From NCBI RefSeq assembly GCF_009720485.1, contig NZ_CP045245.1:3224001-3288000 (forward strand): a DNA stretch of 64,000 nucleotides. Reading direction: 5' to 3'. A model generated the notes under the pieces. The model ran no database searches and was not told the origin of the DNA. It saw nothing but the letters and a program-made list of their open reading frames with translations. The position numbers were made by a program, and so were the translations under genes. Source of the stretch: Cellulomonas sp. JZ18 (GTDB lineage Bacteria > Actinomycetota > Actinomycetes > Actinomycetales > Cellulomonadaceae). Positions 44,825-53,369 of the stretch are shown one piece after another (position 1 is the first letter of the stretch; every line of letters begins with the position of its first letter).

Positions 44825-45843
44825 CAGGCGATCTCCGTCATCGCCGTGTTGATGCCGGAGCCCACACCCATGAGCAGCACGCGGTCGCCGGGCGCGAGGT
44901 GCCGCGCCTCCTCCGCGAGGGTCATGGGGATCGAGGCAGGACCCACGTTGCCGTACCGCGGGTAGGTGAGCGGCACACGGCTGCGGTCGAGGCCCGCGGC
45001 CTTCACGATCGCGTCCGTGTGGACGTCGGAGACCTGGTGGAGGACGTAGCGGTCCATCGACGCCCAGCTCCAGTCCTTCCTCGCCTCCTTCCACGCGGCC
45101 ATGACGAGGTCGAGCCCGCCCTTGAGCAGTGCCTTGGCGTCGGTGAACATCCCGTTCACGCTGCCCACGCACAGCTCGTTGAACTGCGTCGCCGCGCGCG
45201 TCACCCCGCCCAGGATCCGGTGGCCCTCGGGGTGGGCGTCGGCCGGCCCGATCACCGCGGCGACAGCGCCGGAGCCGAGGGTCAGGCTCGGAAACTCGCG
45301 CATGAAGTCCCGGCGCGTCACCCCGGGCTGGTTGAGCCGGTCGATCGTGATGTCCTGGATCTCGTCGGCGTCCTCGCCGTCGACGACGACGGCGTAGCGG
45401 ATCTGCCCCGCGTCGATGAGCTGCGCCGCGAGCGTCATCCCGTTGACGAAGCCGAGGCACGCGTTCGCGAGGTCGAAGTTGACGGCCGACGGCGGCAGGC
45501 CCATGCCGTGGTGCAGACGCACCGCCACCGAGGGCTCGAGGTGCTTACGGGTGACCGAGGTGTTGATGAGCATCCCGACGTCGCCCGGGTTGACGCCCGC
45601 CTCTGCGAGGGCCTTCTCGCCCGCCGCCACCGCGGCGGCGTCGAAGCTCTGGCCCTCGGCCCAGTTGCGGCGCTCGTGCACACCGGCGACCCGCTGGAGC
45701 AGGCCGGTGGGCAGCCGCAGGCGGTCCAGCACGGGCGCGAGGCGACGGTCGATGTCCGCCGACGTCGTCACGCGCTCCGCCACCGTCGTCGCCAAGGACA
45801 GCAGTGCCGCGTTGCGGTGGACCGACGTCGCGTTGCCCCTCAC
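44821..45843 (-). CDS. oleA: OleA, acyl-CoA head-to-head condensing enzyme
   Basis: A 340-aa thiolase-superfamily (FabH-like) enzyme. Cys129 (DLANACLGF), His269 (VLHQVSDVH) and Asn299 (YPRYGNVGPASIP) form the catalytic triad. OleA joins two fatty acyl-CoAs head to head to a beta-keto acid, the first step to long-chain olefins. GTG 45843 has a purine-rich GGAGGGG upstream. First gene of a tightly coupled ole operon. Confidence 0.92.
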   Translation of the reverse strand: MRGNATSVHRNAALLSLATTVAERVTTSADIDRRLAPVLDRLRLPTGLLQRVAGVHERRNWAEGQSFDAAAVAAGEKALAEAGVNPGDVGMLINTSVTRKHLEPSVAVRLHHGMGLPPSAVNFDLANACLGFVNGMTLAAQLIDAGQIRYAVVVDGEDADEIQDITIDRLNQPGVTRRDFMREFPSLTLGSGAVAAVIGPADAHPEGHRILGGVTRAATQFNELCVGSVNGMFTDAKALLKGGLDLVMAAWKEARKDWSWASMDRYVLHQVSDVHTDAIVKAAGLDRSRVPLTYPRYGNVGPASIPMTLAEEARHLAPGDRVLLMGVGSGINTAMTEIAW

Positions 45844-46063
45844 ACCCACCCCTCCCGTGGCGCGCACCGGGCCGCGCCGACCGCACGATCGTGCACCTGC
45901 CTGGGCGGCGGCGCCTTCCGAGGCAACGGCGAGCGGGGTGCGCGCGTTCCAGAAGTCCGGTCGTGCCCCGTCAGCGGGGTGCCGGCGAGCATCTGCTGCC
46001 GGCGGTGCGTCCCGGCGAGATCGGGCGCGCACGGTGCACGTCCCCCCGCGTCCGGGAGGGGCC
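45844..46063. other. Upstream region of the ole operon, cut by the IS element
   Basis: 220 bases from oleA to the IS3 element's left end. It must hold the ole promoter, but I cannot pick a convincing -10/-35 pair. No gene seen. Confidence 0.4.
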
Positions 46064-46083
46064 TGGTGCACGAGTAGGTGACA
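46064..46083 (+). repeat. Left terminal inverted repeat of the IS3 element
   Basis: TGGTGCACGAGTAGGTGACA; matches the right end with one mismatch. The match extends five further bases outward (GGGCC). Confidence 0.85.
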
Positions 46084-46116
46084 CCCACCTGTGGCGCCGT
46101 GGGCGTCGCTGGAACG

Positions 46117-46428
46117 ATGTGCACCGTGCCCAGGCCCTATCCCAAGGAGTTCCGCGACGACGTCGTGGCCGTGGCTCGCCGCGGGGACGCTCCGATCAAG
46201 CAGGTCGCAGCCGACTTCGGGATCGCCGAGTCGTGCCTGCGCAACTGGCTGCGTGACGCCGACGTCGAGGGCGGCAACCGTCCGGGCGTGCCCCGCACCG
46301 AGTCTGCCGAGCTGCGTGAGGCGAACCGAAGGATCCGGCTGCTCGAGCAGGAGAACGAGGTCTTGCGTCGCGCGGCGGCGTACTTGTCGCAGGCGCACCT
46401 GCCGGGAAAAGGCTCTACCCGCTCGTGA
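46117..46428 (+). CDS. IS3 OrfA (transposase HTH subunit)
   Basis: 103 aa with a helix-turn-helix (PIKQVAADFGIAESCLRNWL) and a leucine-zipper-like C-terminus (ELREANRRIRLLEQENEVLR), the DNA-binding and multimerisation part of IS3 transposase. ATG 46117 is preceded by a GGAACG stretch. The frame ends at TGA overlapping the OrfB GTG, with the slip site 16 bases earlier. Confidence 0.9.
   Translation: MCTVPRPYPKEFRDDVVAVARRGDAPIKQVAADFGIAESCLRNWLRDADVEGGNRPGVPRTESAELREANRRIRLLEQENEVLRRAAAYLSQAHLPGKGSTRS
46404..46410 (+). promoter_or_regulatory. Programmed -1 frameshift site GGGAAAA
   Basis: Heptamer G-GGA-AAA in the OrfA frame fits the X-XXY-YYZ slippery form. Slipping back one base changes the reading to AGG-CTC-TAC and joins OrfA to OrfB as ...KRLYPLVSELAADGIP, the usual IS3 OrfAB fusion. 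Confidence 0.75.
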
Positions 46429-47285
46429 GCGAGCTCGCCGCCGACGGCATCCCCGTCGCGGTGACGTGCCGGGTCCTCAAGCTCTCCAGACAGCCCTACT
46501 ACCGCTGGCTCGCGGCACCGGTCGGTGCCCGCGAGTTCGACGAGGCGCACCTGGCCAATGCGTTGTTCGACGCTCACCGGGATGACCCGGAGTTCGGCTA
46601 CCGGCTCCTGGCCGACGAGGCCGCCCGCGCGGGGCATCAGGCGTGTGACCGGCGTGTGTGGCGAATCTGCGCCGAGAACCGCTGGTGGTCGGCGTTCGGC
46701 AAGAGACGGGTCAGGGGTGGCAAGAAGGCTGGTCCGCCGGCCCACCACGACCTCGTGCTGCGCCAGTTCCGGGCCGACGCGCCGAACCGGTTGTGGCTGT
46801 GGGACATCACCGAACACCCCACGGCCGAGGGCAAGGTCTACCTCTGCGCGATCAAAGACGTGTTCTCCAACCGAATCGTCGGCTATTCGATCAGCGACCG
46901 CATGACCTCACGCATCGCGGTGAACGCTCTGGTCAGCGCCGTGCAGCGACGCCAGGACGTGACCGGCTGCGTGGTCCACAGCGACCGCGGCAGTCAGTTC
47001 CGCAGCCGGAAAGTCGCCCGAGTCCTGGCGCTCCACGACCTCGTCGGGTCGATGGGGCAAGTCGCCTCCGCAGGCGACAACGCGGCCATGGAGTCGTTCT
47101 TCTCCTTGCTGCAGAACAACGTCCTGAACCGGCGACGCTGGGCCACCCGCGAGGACCTGCGAATCGCGATCGTGACCTGGATCGAGAGGACCTATCACCG
47201 CCGCCGACGCCAAGCCCGACTCGGCCGGCTGACACCCATCGAGTTCGAGACCATCATGACCACTCAGGTCGCACTCGCCGCCTGA
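46425..47285 (+). CDS. IS3 OrfB (transposase catalytic domain)
   Basis: 286 aa from the GTG at 46425, normally made as the OrfAB fusion through the GGGAAAA site. The DDE triad is WDITEH, HSDRGSQF and ESFFSLLQNNV (D-D-35-E spacing), with an HTH_21-type region before it. The enzyme cuts and joins the element by a circle intermediate. Confidence 0.93.
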   Translation: MSELAADGIPVAVTCRVLKLSRQPYYRWLAAPVGAREFDEAHLANALFDAHRDDPEFGYRLLADEAARAGHQACDRRVWRICAENRWWSAFGKRRVRGGKKAGPPAHHDLVLRQFRADAPNRLWLWDITEHPTAEGKVYLCAIKDVFSNRIVGYSISDRMTSRIAVNALVSAVQRRQDVTGCVVHSDRGSQFRSRKVARVLALHDLVGSMGQVASAGDNAAMESFFSLLQNNVLNRRRWATREDLRIAIVTWIERTYHRRRRQARLGRLTPIEFETIMTTQVALAA

Positions 47286-47292
47286 GTCGAAC

Positions 47293-47312
47293 TGTCACCC
47301 ACTCGTGCACCA
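47293..47312 (-). repeat. Right terminal inverted repeat of the IS3 element
   Basis: On the minus strand TGGTGCACGAGTGGGTGACA, starting eight bases past the OrfB stop. Confidence 0.85.
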
Positions 47313-47348
47313 GGCCCTTGCGATCGGCCACTGAGGAGGGACTGGGCT

Positions 47349-48584
47349 GTGCGTGCATACGACAACGCGATGAAGTTGGTCGACGCAGTGTTCTTCGTCG
47401 AGCCGGCCGACGACCGACTGACCGTCGTACTGGAGAGTCGGGGGCCACAGCGGAATCCCGACTACAGCCACGCGCTCGACCTGATACTCAGTCGCCTGGC
47501 TCGCCTCGACACGAGGCTGATCGACGCCTGGGTTGATTCCCGGGTGACACGCCAGCTGGCGCCGGAGGCGCGTCGAGTCATCGAAGGGCCACTGCGCCTC
47601 GACCCAAGCCTCGACGCCGCCAGGCTCCGAACTCGTTTGACCACGGCGGCGGCGCGTGTCGGTCGCCGACCCAACGCCAGCGGCCCTGGCAACCCCACAA
47701 AGCGCCTCCGCTTGGCGGTTGAGGTCCCAGGCTTCGGTTCGTCTGACGCAGATCGGCTCGAAGAGACCCTGGCGCGTCCGACTGGAGTGTCCAAGTTGTT
47801 CGAGGTCGATGCAGCCGACCTCCTCCGAGACTTTATCGGGGTGGAGCTCACCACGGTGAGGGGACAGGTCAACAGGATACTCGGCGTCCGGCCACCAATC
47901 GCTTTGGTGGCGACAGGCCGCTCGCCAGAGGGCGCGGCCGTGCAGGTTGCCGACGTGGCCGGCGCGCTTGAGACGCTAAACGAGGAAGGCTCGGTCGAGC
48001 TCAGCACGGAGGCCGTGGGCTACAGGAGCGGGTTCATCGGCGCCCTGCTTCGCGAGTTGCCTGACACGAGGATCGAGCACTCCTCCCCGCCGCGGATCGT
48101 CTACGACCCCCGTCACCGTCACGCCACAGATCCCACTAGCGACGAGACGTCACGAACGCCGGCGCCGGGACCCTTCCAGGGCGACCTGGACCGACCGATC
48201 ACGGCGCGTCAACGCAGAGAGCAACGCAAGCTCCGCAGAGCCCTCTTGGCAGGCCGGGACGAAGCGCCTTGTGCGGTGTGCGGAGACATCTTCCCGGCGC
48301 GGTTCCTTTGGGCGTCACACATCAAGCGCCGCTCAGTCGCGACGGAAGATGAAGTGCGGGACCTTCCCTATATCGCGATGCTCGCCTGCATCCTCGGGTG
48401 CGATGCGCTCTTCGAGGATGGCTACATCGCCGTACGCGACGGGACGTTTGTAGGGACCACGGCGGTGGACGTCGGATCAGCACTCGGTCAGCGGGTACGC
48501 GCACTTGAAGGTCGCCCCGTCGATGACTACGCGAGGCGAGCTCCGTACTTCTCCTGGCACCACGAACAGGTCTTTCGCCCCTAG
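47349..48584 (+). CDS. HNH endonuclease-domain protein, accessory island
   Basis: A 411-aa protein. The C-terminal ~100 residues form an HNH-type domain: CAVCG (Cys308, Cys311), ASHIKRR (His324) and LGCDALFEDGYI, where Cys stands in place of the usual His before DALF and the usual Asn is not seen. The N-terminal ~290 residues (LESRGPQRNPDYSHALDLIL; RLIDAWVDSRVTRQL) are a globular domain I do not recognise, conceivably for recognising modified DNA as in type IV (McrA-like) enzymes. GAGGAGGG precedes the GTG. It converges on the KAP NTPase. Codon use is visibly less GC-biased than in the flanking core genes. Confidence 0.75.
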   Translation: MRAYDNAMKLVDAVFFVEPADDRLTVVLESRGPQRNPDYSHALDLILSRLARLDTRLIDAWVDSRVTRQLAPEARRVIEGPLRLDPSLDAARLRTRLTTAAARVGRRPNASGPGNPTKRLRLAVEVPGFGSSDADRLEETLARPTGVSKLFEVDAADLLRDFIGVELTTVRGQVNRILGVRPPIALVATGRSPEGAAVQVADVAGALETLNEEGSVELSTEAVGYRSGFIGALLRELPDTRIEHSSPPRIVYDPRHRHATDPTSDETSRTPAPGPFQGDLDRPITARQRREQRKLRRALLAGRDEAPCAVCGDIFPARFLWASHIKRRSVATEDEVRDLPYIAMLACILGCDALFEDGYIAVRDGTFVGTTAVDVGSALGQRVRALEGRPVDDYARRAPYFSWHHEQVFRP

Positions 48585-48798
48585 CCCAGAATCTGGTCGC
48601 TGCCGGGGTACGGCGCACGCACCTGGCCCTGGACACCCATAACGACGGCTCCCCTGACGCCTTCGCGAGCAAGAACCGTGGCGGAGTGTGCTCCTCGACG
48701 ACGTCGTCGTGGGCCGCATGCTGGACGCCGCCGCCACCAGGACCGTGCGCCCCGATCGACTCGTAGCCTTTCAGAAATCGCGCCGCATCGCTTCCGAG
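48585..48798. other. Gap between convergent HNH and KAP genes
   Basis: 214 bases; no ORF of its own and no strong hairpin seen. Confidence 0.4.
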
Positions 48799-51042
48799 CT
48801 ACGACTCGTCGGACACCCCCGACATGGGCCGCGCCTCCCCTACTTCATCCGGCGACCTATCCTTCCGCATCCGACGGAGCGCGGACAACGCGTAACTGAT
48901 CCGGTTCTCACGAGTTGCGGGGATTCGCAACACGTCACCTTCCAGGGGCGCCACTGCGTCGAGTTCTGCAGAAAGTTCCGCAAGAACCCGTTCCAAACCG
49001 AATACATCGTCTGCGGTCGAGCTCGCGAACTCACCGATGTTCGGTGACGCTCCCGGAACACCGATCGGCACCGTCAGAGAGGTGAGAGCCCCGACAACCT
49101 CAACGAGAGGCCAGGCGCCCGAATCGACGCGCTCGCGTAGCCAACCATGGGCGGCCGCAGGGTCAAGTTCGACCCACGGCCAAAAGCCGCTCATCGCGCC
49201 GTCGGCGAATGGGGAATCGAATCGATTTGCGGAATGCCAAGCGCTGAGTGCAGACCTGACTATGTCGACGAGCCCTTCGAGATCAAAACCGGGTGGCACG
49301 AAACTTCCGTACGGCGAGCGCGCGTTCCGGTGCAGCGCTCGGACAACGTTCACCGAGAATCGGAAAGTCTCCGGCTGCGCACACCTCCGCGCTACCGCCT
49401 CTGCGGCCGCCTCGCTACCCGCTCGCACAAGCGCGAGTGCCGCGCCGTGCTCCGCCGAGCGCCGTGGGTCGTCGAATATCTCGCGAGGCGTATCATCGAG
49501 CTGCGGCCACAACTCTCCGAACAACTCGAAGATCGCGACCTCAGGCAGGGTCTCGCCTGAGTCACGAAGTCCCTCAATCTTTCGCGCCGCCCGCGCAGTG
49601 TTGTCTCGGATCTCGGCCTTGAGGCGCTGAACCGGCCGACCTTCGATCCCTCGCGCGAGTTCGCCCAAGGACTGGCTGAGCAGCGAGTCCGGGAAGTCGT
49701 CCTCGGGCACGCCAAAGCTAACGTAGCGGTCGAAGTAGTCGGCGTGAGACACCGCCTTGGGCGTCGACCGCTGCCCAGCCGTCGTGAAGGAGCTCGCGCT
49801 CGCGAATGCGGCTTGAATCTCGGGGAAAAGGTCGGAGAGTACGCGTATGACGCCGTCGCGGTGATCACTATCAACGCGCGCTCGCTCGATCCTGTCGCTC
49901 CAGAACCTCTGCCGCTCCTTGGCTGCGGTGGCATCCCGGCCGCCGAAGCGCCAGGAAGTGGAGGCGCGGCCAAGGAGCGCATCGCGCTCTCGCTGCACCA
50001 TCGCGTAGACACCCGGTTCCTGCGTTCGGAGCCAGGTCATGAGAAGGAAGTCGACGAAATCCACTTCGCCGCGCAGGGGCCCGAAGAAGGCTTGCACCTG
50101 CCCGAGGAAGCGGCTGATCGCGCGAGGAGTTGCCAGGCGACGGTCGAGCACTTCGAAGTAGATCTCGCTGAGCCGTCGTTGGTCAGCGGCCGTCAGCGGT
50201 GCGCTATTGCTGGTCAGAATCGATGTCAGCCCACGGTTGAGCAAGACAGATCGCTGCGACTCCCGGAGCACAGGCATGTCCAGGCGCACCTGCACGATTT
50301 TCTCCAAGTATGCGCGCGCGCGCGACTCGTTGCCCCCAGCGATCGGTGTGTTCTGAAGGACATCTAGAAGGGTCCGCTCGTCGTAAGCGAGCAGGTAATA
50401 AACATGGGGAAGACGCCCTACAAGCCGAACGAGCTTGAGCACCTCGAGAAGTTCCTGCGGGGTCAAGCGATCCAGGTCGTCCACCACCATCAACACCGGA
50501 CGTTGGAGACGCCGAAGCGCCGCCTCGGCGGAGCGCTTCGCGGCGGAGGCGCTCGTATCGCCACTGACGAGGTCCGCAATGGTCGTAATCACGCCCTCGG
50601 CGTCGACACCGATGATTCCGCCGAGCTTCCCAATCGGACTAATGGTACGTGCGAGGTCACCCACCTTCGCTCGCGCCCCGCTCGGCCGGCTGCCCTTCGG
50701 CAACGCTGCGGCGAGCTCGTTGAAGAAGCCATGTTGAAGACTGGGGGCGTCCGGATAGGTCCAAGGGTTGAACTCCGCCAACAGCCACGAGTCCGAGCGC
50801 CTGGAGGTCAAGTGCTTGCGGAGAAGCTCAAGAATCGACGTCTTCCCGGAGCCCCAGTCGCCGATGAGCGCCATCACGCTCGACTCGCTCTGGGCCCTCA
50901 CGGTGTCTACTAGCGAGGCGAGATAGGTCGTGAACGAGTGACGTCCCAAATCATCGGGCCGTTCAGGTGACCCATCGCGAGGGTCGTCGCTGAGCAGGTT
51001 GATGCTGACTGGCTCAGCGCTTGCCGCCTCGGCTCGTTCCAT
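48799..51042 (-). CDS. KAP-family P-loop NTPase
   Basis: A 747-aa protein. Walker A GDWGSGKTS (residues 61-69), the KAP signature FNPWTY (91-96), Walker B VLMVVDDLDRL (183-193) and YLLAYDERTL (216-225) define a KAP NTPase, the family of eukaryotic Kidins220 and F-plasmid PifA, a phage-exclusion protein. Unlike many KAP proteins it has no membrane helices inserted; the C-terminal ~400 residues are helical and unassigned. ATG 51042 has TACGGT six bases upstream, so it appears leaderless. A role in phage defence is inferred from family and island context only. Confidence 0.85.
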   Translation of the reverse strand: MERAEAASAEPVSINLLSDDPRDGSPERPDDLGRHSFTTYLASLVDTVRAQSESSVMALIGDWGSGKTSILELLRKHLTSRRSDSWLLAEFNPWTYPDAPSLQHGFFNELAAALPKGSRPSGARAKVGDLARTISPIGKLGGIIGVDAEGVITTIADLVSGDTSASAAKRSAEAALRRLQRPVLMVVDDLDRLTPQELLEVLKLVRLVGRLPHVYYLLAYDERTLLDVLQNTPIAGGNESRARAYLEKIVQVRLDMPVLRESQRSVLLNRGLTSILTSNSAPLTAADQRRLSEIYFEVLDRRLATPRAISRFLGQVQAFFGPLRGEVDFVDFLLMTWLRTQEPGVYAMVQRERDALLGRASTSWRFGGRDATAAKERQRFWSDRIERARVDSDHRDGVIRVLSDLFPEIQAAFASASSFTTAGQRSTPKAVSHADYFDRYVSFGVPEDDFPDSLLSQSLGELARGIEGRPVQRLKAEIRDNTARAARKIEGLRDSGETLPEVAIFELFGELWPQLDDTPREIFDDPRRSAEHGAALALVRAGSEAAAEAVARRCAQPETFRFSVNVVRALHRNARSPYGSFVPPGFDLEGLVDIVRSALSAWHSANRFDSPFADGAMSGFWPWVELDPAAAHGWLRERVDSGAWPLVEVVGALTSLTVPIGVPGASPNIGEFASSTADDVFGLERVLAELSAELDAVAPLEGDVLRIPATRENRISYALSALRRMRKDRSPDEVGEARPMSGVSDES

Positions 51043-51048
51043 GGCGCG

Positions 51049-51054
51049 ACCGTA
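51049..51054 (-). promoter_or_regulatory. -10 hexamer TACGGT of the leaderless KAP gene
   Basis: On the minus strand TACGGT ends six bases before ATG 51042, without a Shine-Dalgarno. Confidence 0.5.
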
Positions 51055-51217
51055 GCGCCGCGACGGGCGAGCAGGTCCGAAGGCGTACCCGATGCCTTCG
51101 AGTCGCGCAGGCGGGGCGCGGGCGCGAGCAGATCCCGTGCCGGCGCCTGGGCACGGTGATCCTCCTCCCGGCGGCGTGGGTCGAGCGCGAGCCGACGATG
51201 CCGGTCAAGCGGCGCTG

Positions 51218-52268
51218 ATGTCCGTCACCAGGCGGGCACACCCGACAGGCAAGGTGACCTGGCGCGCGAAGGTGTTCTTCGAGGGCCGGGTCATCGCGCA
51301 GCGGTCGTTCGGGCGCCGGGTCGACGCCAAGCGCTGGGAGGCGGACCAGCTCGCGAAGCTGGACGCCGGCTCGTGGATCGACCCGGCGCGCGGGCGGATG
51401 ACGTTCGCGGCGCTGCCCGAGGAGTGGCAGGCCTCGCGTGGTCACCTGGCGGTGCGGAGCCAGGAGAACACGCGGTTCCTGCTGGACAAGTACGTGATCC
51501 CGGAGATCGGCGCCTACCCGATCTCCGGGATCTCGGCGGCCGACGTCGAGCGAGTGATGTCGGCGCTGACGGCACGCGGGCTTGCGACGGCGACGCGGCG
51601 TCGGGCGCTGTCGATGATCCGGCTGGTGTTCGACTACGCGATCCGCGACCGACGGCTCTCGGTGAACGTCGCGCGGATGGTGTCGCTGCCCGCGTGGCGG
51701 TACCAAGCGCGAGCCGCGCTGGCTGCGGCCCGAGCAGCTCGGCCGGCTCGTCACGGCGGTCCCGCCGCTGTGCCAGCCCGTCGTGCTGTTCCTCGGGACC
51801 ACGGGGTGCCGATTCTCGGAGATGGCAGCGCTCCGGGTCGACGACGTCGTGCAGACGCCACACGGGCTCGGCGTCCGGGTGCACCGCGCCGCGACCCAGT
51901 CGAAGCGGACGAGCGGCGCGGTGTTCGGGCCGACGAAGACCCACCAGACCCGGACGGTGCCGGTGCCTGCGGCGCTGGATGAGTACGTGCGGACGCGGGT
52001 CGCCGGGACGGCGCCGGGAGGGTGCCTCTTCCCGAGCCCGACCGGGGGCGTGTGGACGAACACGAACTTCCGCGCACGATCGCGGTGGATGAACGCGACT
52101 CGGGCCGCGGGCGTCGAGGGGACGACGATCCACGACCTGCGGCACATCGCCGCGTCGCTGCTCATCGCGGCTGGGGCTGACGTGAAGGCCGTGCAGGTCA
52201 TCCTCAGGCACTCCACCGCGACGATGACGGTGGACCTGTACGGGCACCTGTTCAGCGAGGCCACCTAG
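51218..52268 (+). pseudogene. Tyrosine recombinase (integrase), frameshifted
   Basis: An integrase of the actinobacterial phage/island type. The N-terminal SAM-like arm-binding domain (SRGHLAVRSQENTRFLLDKY) and the C-terminal catalytic domain (TTGCRFSEMAALRV with Arg; HDLRHIAASLL with His-x-x-Arg; LRHSTATMTVDLYGHL with His and Tyr) are in different frames. Removing one base around 51692-51694 restores SLPRGGTKREPRWLRPEQ. That is an extra base, not the G-run deletion seen elsewhere. The frame then ends at a TAG after FSEAT although the sequence continues coherently (QAMERLPVIPL). It is probably inactive, so the island may be stuck. Confidence 0.8.
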
Positions 52269-52439
52269 CAGGCGATGGAGCGGCTGCCGGTGATCCCGCT
52301 GATGCAGGCGCCGCGTGGGATCGAGCCGCCGCCCGCGACTTCCCGCTCGCATCGCTGAATGGCGCTCAGGGACCGCGTTCAGCCCATGTGTGTCCGTGCC
52401 GGCTGGCAGACTGGAGCCCCACGACGAAAGGAAACGAGG

Positions 52440-52604
52440 ATGTCGGAGAGCGCTGGCTCGGAGCGGTCTGGCTCAGAGAACCGTCAGTACGTCGAACTCT
52501 CGGAGCAGCGTGGCCTCGAGATGGTGCCGCTGGCCCCACCGGCACCGGGCAACATCGTCAACATGGCCAATCCCGCCCCTGAGGCAGACAACTTCGAGGA
52601 CTGA
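52440..52604 (+). CDS. Small acidic peptide, first gene of a two-gene unit
   Basis: A 54-aa acidic, hydrophilic peptide with no hydrophobic segment (ESAGSERSGSENRQYVELSE; NMANPAPEADNFED). GGAAACGAGG precedes the ATG and its TGA overlaps the next gene's ATG by one base (TGATG), strong signs of a translated gene. No homology recognised. It could be a cognate partner of the DUF6338 membrane protein. Confidence 0.55.
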   Translation: MSESAGSERSGSENRQYVELSEQRGLEMVPLAPPAPGNIVNMANPAPEADNFED

Positions 52605-53326
52605 TGCCGACCAGTTGGGGCGGTGCACTTCTCTTCCTCCTCCTGATCGCACCTGGCGTCCTGTTTGATCTGCTCGCCGATCGTCGGCGTGCTCAGGTGA
52701 AGGAGACGGCCCTCCGCGAGGCAGGCCGTATCACGCTCGCTTCTCTGATTTTCGGCGGCGCGGCGTTCTTGCTCGTCTGTGCGCTCGCGGCGGCCCTGCC
52801 AGAGGTCCTGGTGTGGCCCTTCGCCGCCCTCGAGGCCGACGACCCGGTGGAGCAGTACGGCTCCGCTCGACTCGCCGCGACACTCGGCGCCCAGACCCTG
52901 ATGGCCTTCGGTGCAGCGTGGGGCTCCAACCTGTGGCTGAATCGTCGCCGTCGTTCTCCGCTCACCGCATCAACTTGGCGGGACCTCTTGACCAAGACCT
53001 GGTGGCGCAGTGGGGAGAGACCGGGCCGCATCCGCGCCGTCTCCACTTGGAAGCTGATCCTCGCGGAGAACGTTCCCGAAGGTCAGTTTGCCCATCTGCG
53101 GGTACGCCTGAAGAGCGGGACAGTGTGGCTCGGGCGAGCCGGACCGTTCAGCACTGATCTTGAGACCTCCGGGCGCGAGCTCGTGCTGCAGAGGCCACTG
53201 GCGGTTGGGCCGCCAGATGCGCCTCCGAAGCCCCTTCCTTCGGCATGGCAGGTTGTACTTCTCTCAGGGGACGACATCGACTCGATCACCGTCCAGTACG
53301 TCACGTACCGGGACGAGGGGCCCTAA
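52604..53326 (+). CDS. DUF6338-like membrane protein
   Basis: A 240-aa protein with an N-terminal membrane anchor (GALLFLLLIAPGVLFDLLAD), a second hydrophobic region (LASLIFGGAAFLLVCALAAA), a possible third (LMAFGAAWGSNLWLN) and a soluble beta-rich C-terminal domain (GQFAHLRVRLKSGTVWLGRA). Order and motifs match the DUF6338 family, common beside mobile elements but without known function. Translated with the upstream 54-aa peptide. Confidence 0.7.
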   Translation: MPTSWGGALLFLLLIAPGVLFDLLADRRRAQVKETALREAGRITLASLIFGGAAFLLVCALAAALPEVLVWPFAALEADDPVEQYGSARLAATLGAQTLMAFGAAWGSNLWLNRRRRSPLTASTWRDLLTKTWWRSGERPGRIRAVSTWKLILAENVPEGQFAHLRVRLKSGTVWLGRAGPFSTDLETSGRELVLQRPLAVGPPDAPPKPLPSAWQVVLLSGDDIDSITVQYVTYRDEGP

Positions 53327-53369
53327 CCTCCAGCCTCAAGCACGCCGCAGCCGCCTTTTCCCTCAGGCG

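Larger units (their letters stand above)
46064..47312 (+). mobile_element. IS3-family insertion sequence
   Basis: A 1,249-bp complete element. Terminal inverted repeats TGGTGCACGAGTRGGTGACA (46064-46083, and its complement 47293-47312) differ at one base. The ends are TG...CA as in IS3. Flanking GGCC on both sides (46060-46063 and 47313-47316) is a candidate 4-bp target duplication, though palindromic and thus indistinguishable from an extended repeat. Encodes OrfA and OrfB with a programmed frameshift site. It looks intact and recent. Confidence 0.92.

Noticed and set aside
48688..49047. Small + strand frame opposite the KAP gene end
   Set aside because: Overlaps the KAP coding sequence and has no start signal or homology.
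51143..51153. GCGCCTGGGCA beside the integrase, identical to 11 bases at the tRNA-Arg 3' end (54566-54576), as an att site
   Set aside because: Only 11 bp, GC-rich and not extended; it could be chance. Too weak to call.
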